Shown one piece after another: positions 61,275 to 64,000 of a DNA stretch of 64,000 bases. The position numbers and the translations under genes are program-made. The notes beneath the pieces are model-generated. The model had not been told where the DNA came from. It saw only the letters and a program-made list of their open reading frames with translations, and made no database searches. The DNA comes from Buddleja alternifolia. Lineage: Eukaryota > Streptophyta > Magnoliopsida > Lamiales > Scrophulariaceae. The stretch's first letter is position 1, and each line of letters begins with the position of its first letter. Where the stretch lies: the NCBI GenBank assembly GCA_019426215.1, contig CM033401.1, positions 12,033,134-12,097,133 of the forward strand, given 5' to 3'.

Positions 61275-63166
61275 TCGCCAAATCAATTTTGACAGTGTTT
61301 CCCTCATATATGGTTGAACTAAAGGATTCTAAATTAAAGATGTATTTTCCCATTGTGCATTTTTCTATGTATTAATTTATTTTTTTTGAAATCAGTTCTA
61401 ACATTTTCAGTTTATAAAAATTGTATCAACCAATGACAATTTTTCTTCTAATTAAAAAATTCAAAATTCAAAAGCATTAGAACGTAAGTCAAATGATCAT
61501 GCAAAAGTAAAGTTACATACCATCATAAAGCTCACATAGAAAAAAATTTAAATAATATCTAACACAGTTTGAATTTAAAAAATATAACGTATTTTCAGAG
61601 AAAGTGGAATTTTGAATAAATATGGTGCTCCAAATTACCATATTCTTTTCTAATGTTGTTAAATGAGTTCCATAAGAAAGTATAATATCTTAATAGACGT
61701 AGAAAATTTCTAAAAAAATCTCTACCACAACCTTATTGCGCAGTCTACAGGCTACAGCCACACAACCGCAACCACAATCAAAAAGTAAACATGAGATGAT
61801 GGATCTAAGTATAATACTATAAAATTATAGGGATGTTTTCGGAAAAAAATCATCAAGTTTTAGCTAAGAAGCATGATACAATCATAAAACCACCCTCCGC
61901 TCTCTACCACCAACTTACTTCGCCCTCTACTGCCGCCACCGTCAAAAAGAAACATGAAACTGTGGGCTTAAGTGTAATACTAAAAAATAATAAGTTTTTT
62001 AAAAAAAAAAATTGTCCTCAAGTTTAGCAAAGGAAGCATGGTAAAATCATAAAATCACCCCCCGCCCTGCCTTCCCTTACGGCATATTACCCCTCCATTA
62101 CTGAAAATAATTTCGATTTTTAATAGCAAATAGAAATTTTAAATTGTATTTAGAAATCTCTGAATTAGAAAAAGTTATAATTTGAGTCAATTTGTGCATT
62201 GTGGAATTAACGATAATTTTCTAAAATTGTATGAAAATATAGACATCCTAAATGCTTAATATTATATATTTTCCTTATAATAATTTTTAGAACAAAGCAA
62301 ATTATATTAAGTGATAAGAATGATTACTTAGCAACACCAGAAAGACGAGCTCCTGAATTTCCAAGCCTAAATACCAAAGAGAAATACAATAGGTGAGAAT
62401 AAATTATGAAAAAATCATGTATTAATGTAAAATTGTTAAATTATGGGAAAATCATGTATGGATGTAAAATAGTTACATACCCCTCAATGAATTTGGTAAG
62501 TTTATATTCGAGATTACCAAATTATTGGTCGATTTTTAATATACTATATTCACAATAAAATTTAAAATTAGATATATAAAAAAATGAAAATTAAACTTGA
62601 ATGAGAAGAACGATTTACACGTACCTTTGAATATATGGCAGGATGAACATAAACAATACATCAAAAAAGGAAAAGAAGATGAGCTCGGTGTCAATAATCC
62701 AAGCAATGAAAATAAAACTAATCGAATTACAGAAGATAGATAGTAAAAATAAATTTATACCTTCGAGGAATTTCGTCTTCTTCGCTCAACTTGTTGCTGA
62801 TTTAGTTATGATAAATAGTATTCCCAAGATCATGAATCAAAGCTTTGTTCTTACTTAAAAATTTATTTCTCTTTCGCTTTTCATATTTGAAATCAATAAT
62901 TTAGTAAATAGTGCTAATTGTAGGCCGAGATTTGCCCCTTTCCTTCTTCAGTTATAAACATGAATTAAATTAAGAGTAAAATATAGTTGTTCTTACCATA
63001 GGCGCCAGCGGAGTTTGGGAGTAAAATTTGACCATTCTTTATAGATATGCTATTGCTAGGAGCCTAGGAATTAAAAATGAGAATAAGTTTTGTTTTTCTA
63101 TTTTCATTGCAGTTCATAATTTAAATATTGGAATGAAAGTTGTTCTTCATTTCGGTTGTAAGCCAT
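61275..63166. other. AT-rich spacer
   Basis: Contains two related short stretches near 61800-61990 and 62010-62100 (cacaaccgc/caccctccgc, aagcatg, aaaatcataaaa), suggesting a diverged local duplication. No gene recognised. Confidence 0.35.
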
Positions 63167-63167
63167 G

Positions 63168-63310
63168 TAATTTTTTTTTATAAGAAAAATCGGTATTATA
63201 TATCATTCAATCGAAAGTTTGCAACGCCTTAAATAATGCAATTCATATCGACTCAAACGATGTAGTAAGAACATCTAAAACACCAACTATCAAGTTCTTG
63301 AAGATAACAA
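63168..63310 (-). mobile_element. Possible LINE 3'-end fragment
   Basis: A T-run at 63171-63180 followed by ataagaaaaatcgg resembles the reversed poly(A)/3' UTR seen at other LINE ends in the window. No coding remains; borders unknown. Confidence 0.3.
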
Positions 63311-63584
63311 ATATTAAAAACTCACAAACGAACACAAGAAAATTCTTGTGCAACTCCTATTCAAGGAGAGATGAAACTCTCATTCGAGAAAGAAAGCAAA
63401 CTCTCATACGAGAGAGAAAATAAAATACTAAATAAAACATCTAAAACGCTATATAAAATTAAAAACTTAAGAATCACCGGTCTTCATCCCTTCAGATCTG
63501 TCTCTGTCTCTTTAGATCCATATCTGTCTCGTCAAATTTGAAAATGTGATGTACAATTTGAAGAAGGATGATCCAACCCAATCC

Positions 63585-63700
63585 GCCGACGATGGTGGTA
63601 ACAGTGCTGAAGTAGACGACTGTTTCACCAAGTCATCGCTTGCGAAGAAAAATAGAAGACAAAAGAAGGCTAGTGTTTAGAGAGAGATTTTTAGAGCTGT
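63585..63700 (+). repeat. Relative of the segment at 18164-18262
   Basis: gacgatggtggtaac...tttcaccaagtcatcgcttgcg...gagagaga parallels the earlier copy and also ends in a basic peptide followed by a stop and GA-rich sequence. It could be the end of a small decayed gene or part of an unnamed repeat. Confidence 0.4.
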
Positions 63701-63786
63701 GTGAGATGCAAGATCTGATTGTAAACCATGTAATAGAAAAGTATCAATTAGTGTTGATTGGATGATTTAAGATATTAATCAATCTT

Positions 63787-63940
63787 CAAGAATTTAAACA
63801 ACCAATTAGAATTTTTCATTATATTAAAAAAAATTCAAAATTCCAAAAAACTAGGATTTGAGTCAAGAATTTAAACAACCAATTAGAATTTTTCATTATA
63901 TTAAAAAAAATTCAAAATTCCAAAAAACTAGGATTTGAGT
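63787..63940. repeat. 77-bp exact tandem duplication
   Basis: Copies 63787-63863 and 63864-63940 (starting caagaatttaaacaaccaat) appear identical, so the duplication is recent. AT-rich, non-coding. Confidence 0.95.
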
Positions 63941-64000
63941 CAAAATTAGTATTGTGGTCAACGGACCGCTTTGCTATAATATATATAATAGATCAGCCTA

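Noticed and set aside
1..64000. tRNA, rRNA, CRISPR, telomere or centromere arrays
   Set aside because: None recognised on reading; the only tRNA-like sequence is the SINE head at 26404.

Overview
The window is AT-rich nuclear DNA from a flowering plant, most likely a eudicot. The grounds are an intron-rich XBAT32-type E3 ligase gene, a plant-specific ATL RING-H2 gene, and plant transposon families throughout (Copia, L1-type LINE, CACTA, hAT, Mutator-like and Stowaway MITEs, a tRNA-derived SINE). I cannot name the species. Only two host genes are visible: the 5' part of an ATL-type gene running off the left edge (1-364, minus) and one complete ten-exon gene, XBAT32-like (45384-49557, plus). 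Almost everything else is transposable elements in several layers of nesting, plus AT-rich spacer.

Left third (1-18.2 kb): the ATL start region is followed by a tandem copy of itself whose ATG is lost. An old Copia LTR with primer-binding site (to about 4036) runs into a short minisatellite. A CACTA (En/Spm) element begins at 4323. It carries a decayed TNP2-type transposase (16140 to 12733, minus) and a second, TNP1/Ptta-type gene (12391 to 5103, minus). A very young, apparently intact Copia retrotransposon (5975-11003, minus) sits in an exon of that second gene, with two LTRs that I read as identical and a 1472-codon uninterrupted gag-pol. The far terminus of the CACTA element is missing. 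After it come a G-rich hAT-like end and the 3' part of another Copia-type element (LTR 17726-18163).

Middle (18.6-37.7 kb): two members of one terminal-inverted-repeat family (18626-22586 and about 28150-28960), the first split by a 5'-truncated LINE. There are tandem duplications, a SINE with a 14-bp target duplication, a Mutator-like MITE inside a minisatellite, a multi-element MITE nest (28994-31017), two hAT elements with perfect 8-bp target duplications, a hairpin MITE and another Mutator-like MITE.

Right (37.8-64 kb): a LINE with a perfect 13-bp target duplication (37848-42201, minus), the XBAT32-like gene with a MITE in its eighth intron, a non-autonomous LTR element with unusually built LTRs of about 1.05 kb (51941-56080), a Stowaway MITE, a 5'-truncated LINE (about 57.7-61.26 kb, plus) and duplicated AT-rich spacer to the end. 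No CRISPR array, rRNA or functional tRNA gene was seen. The main interest is the readable order of insertions, the intact young Copia, the duplicated ATL promoter/start region and the composite LTR.
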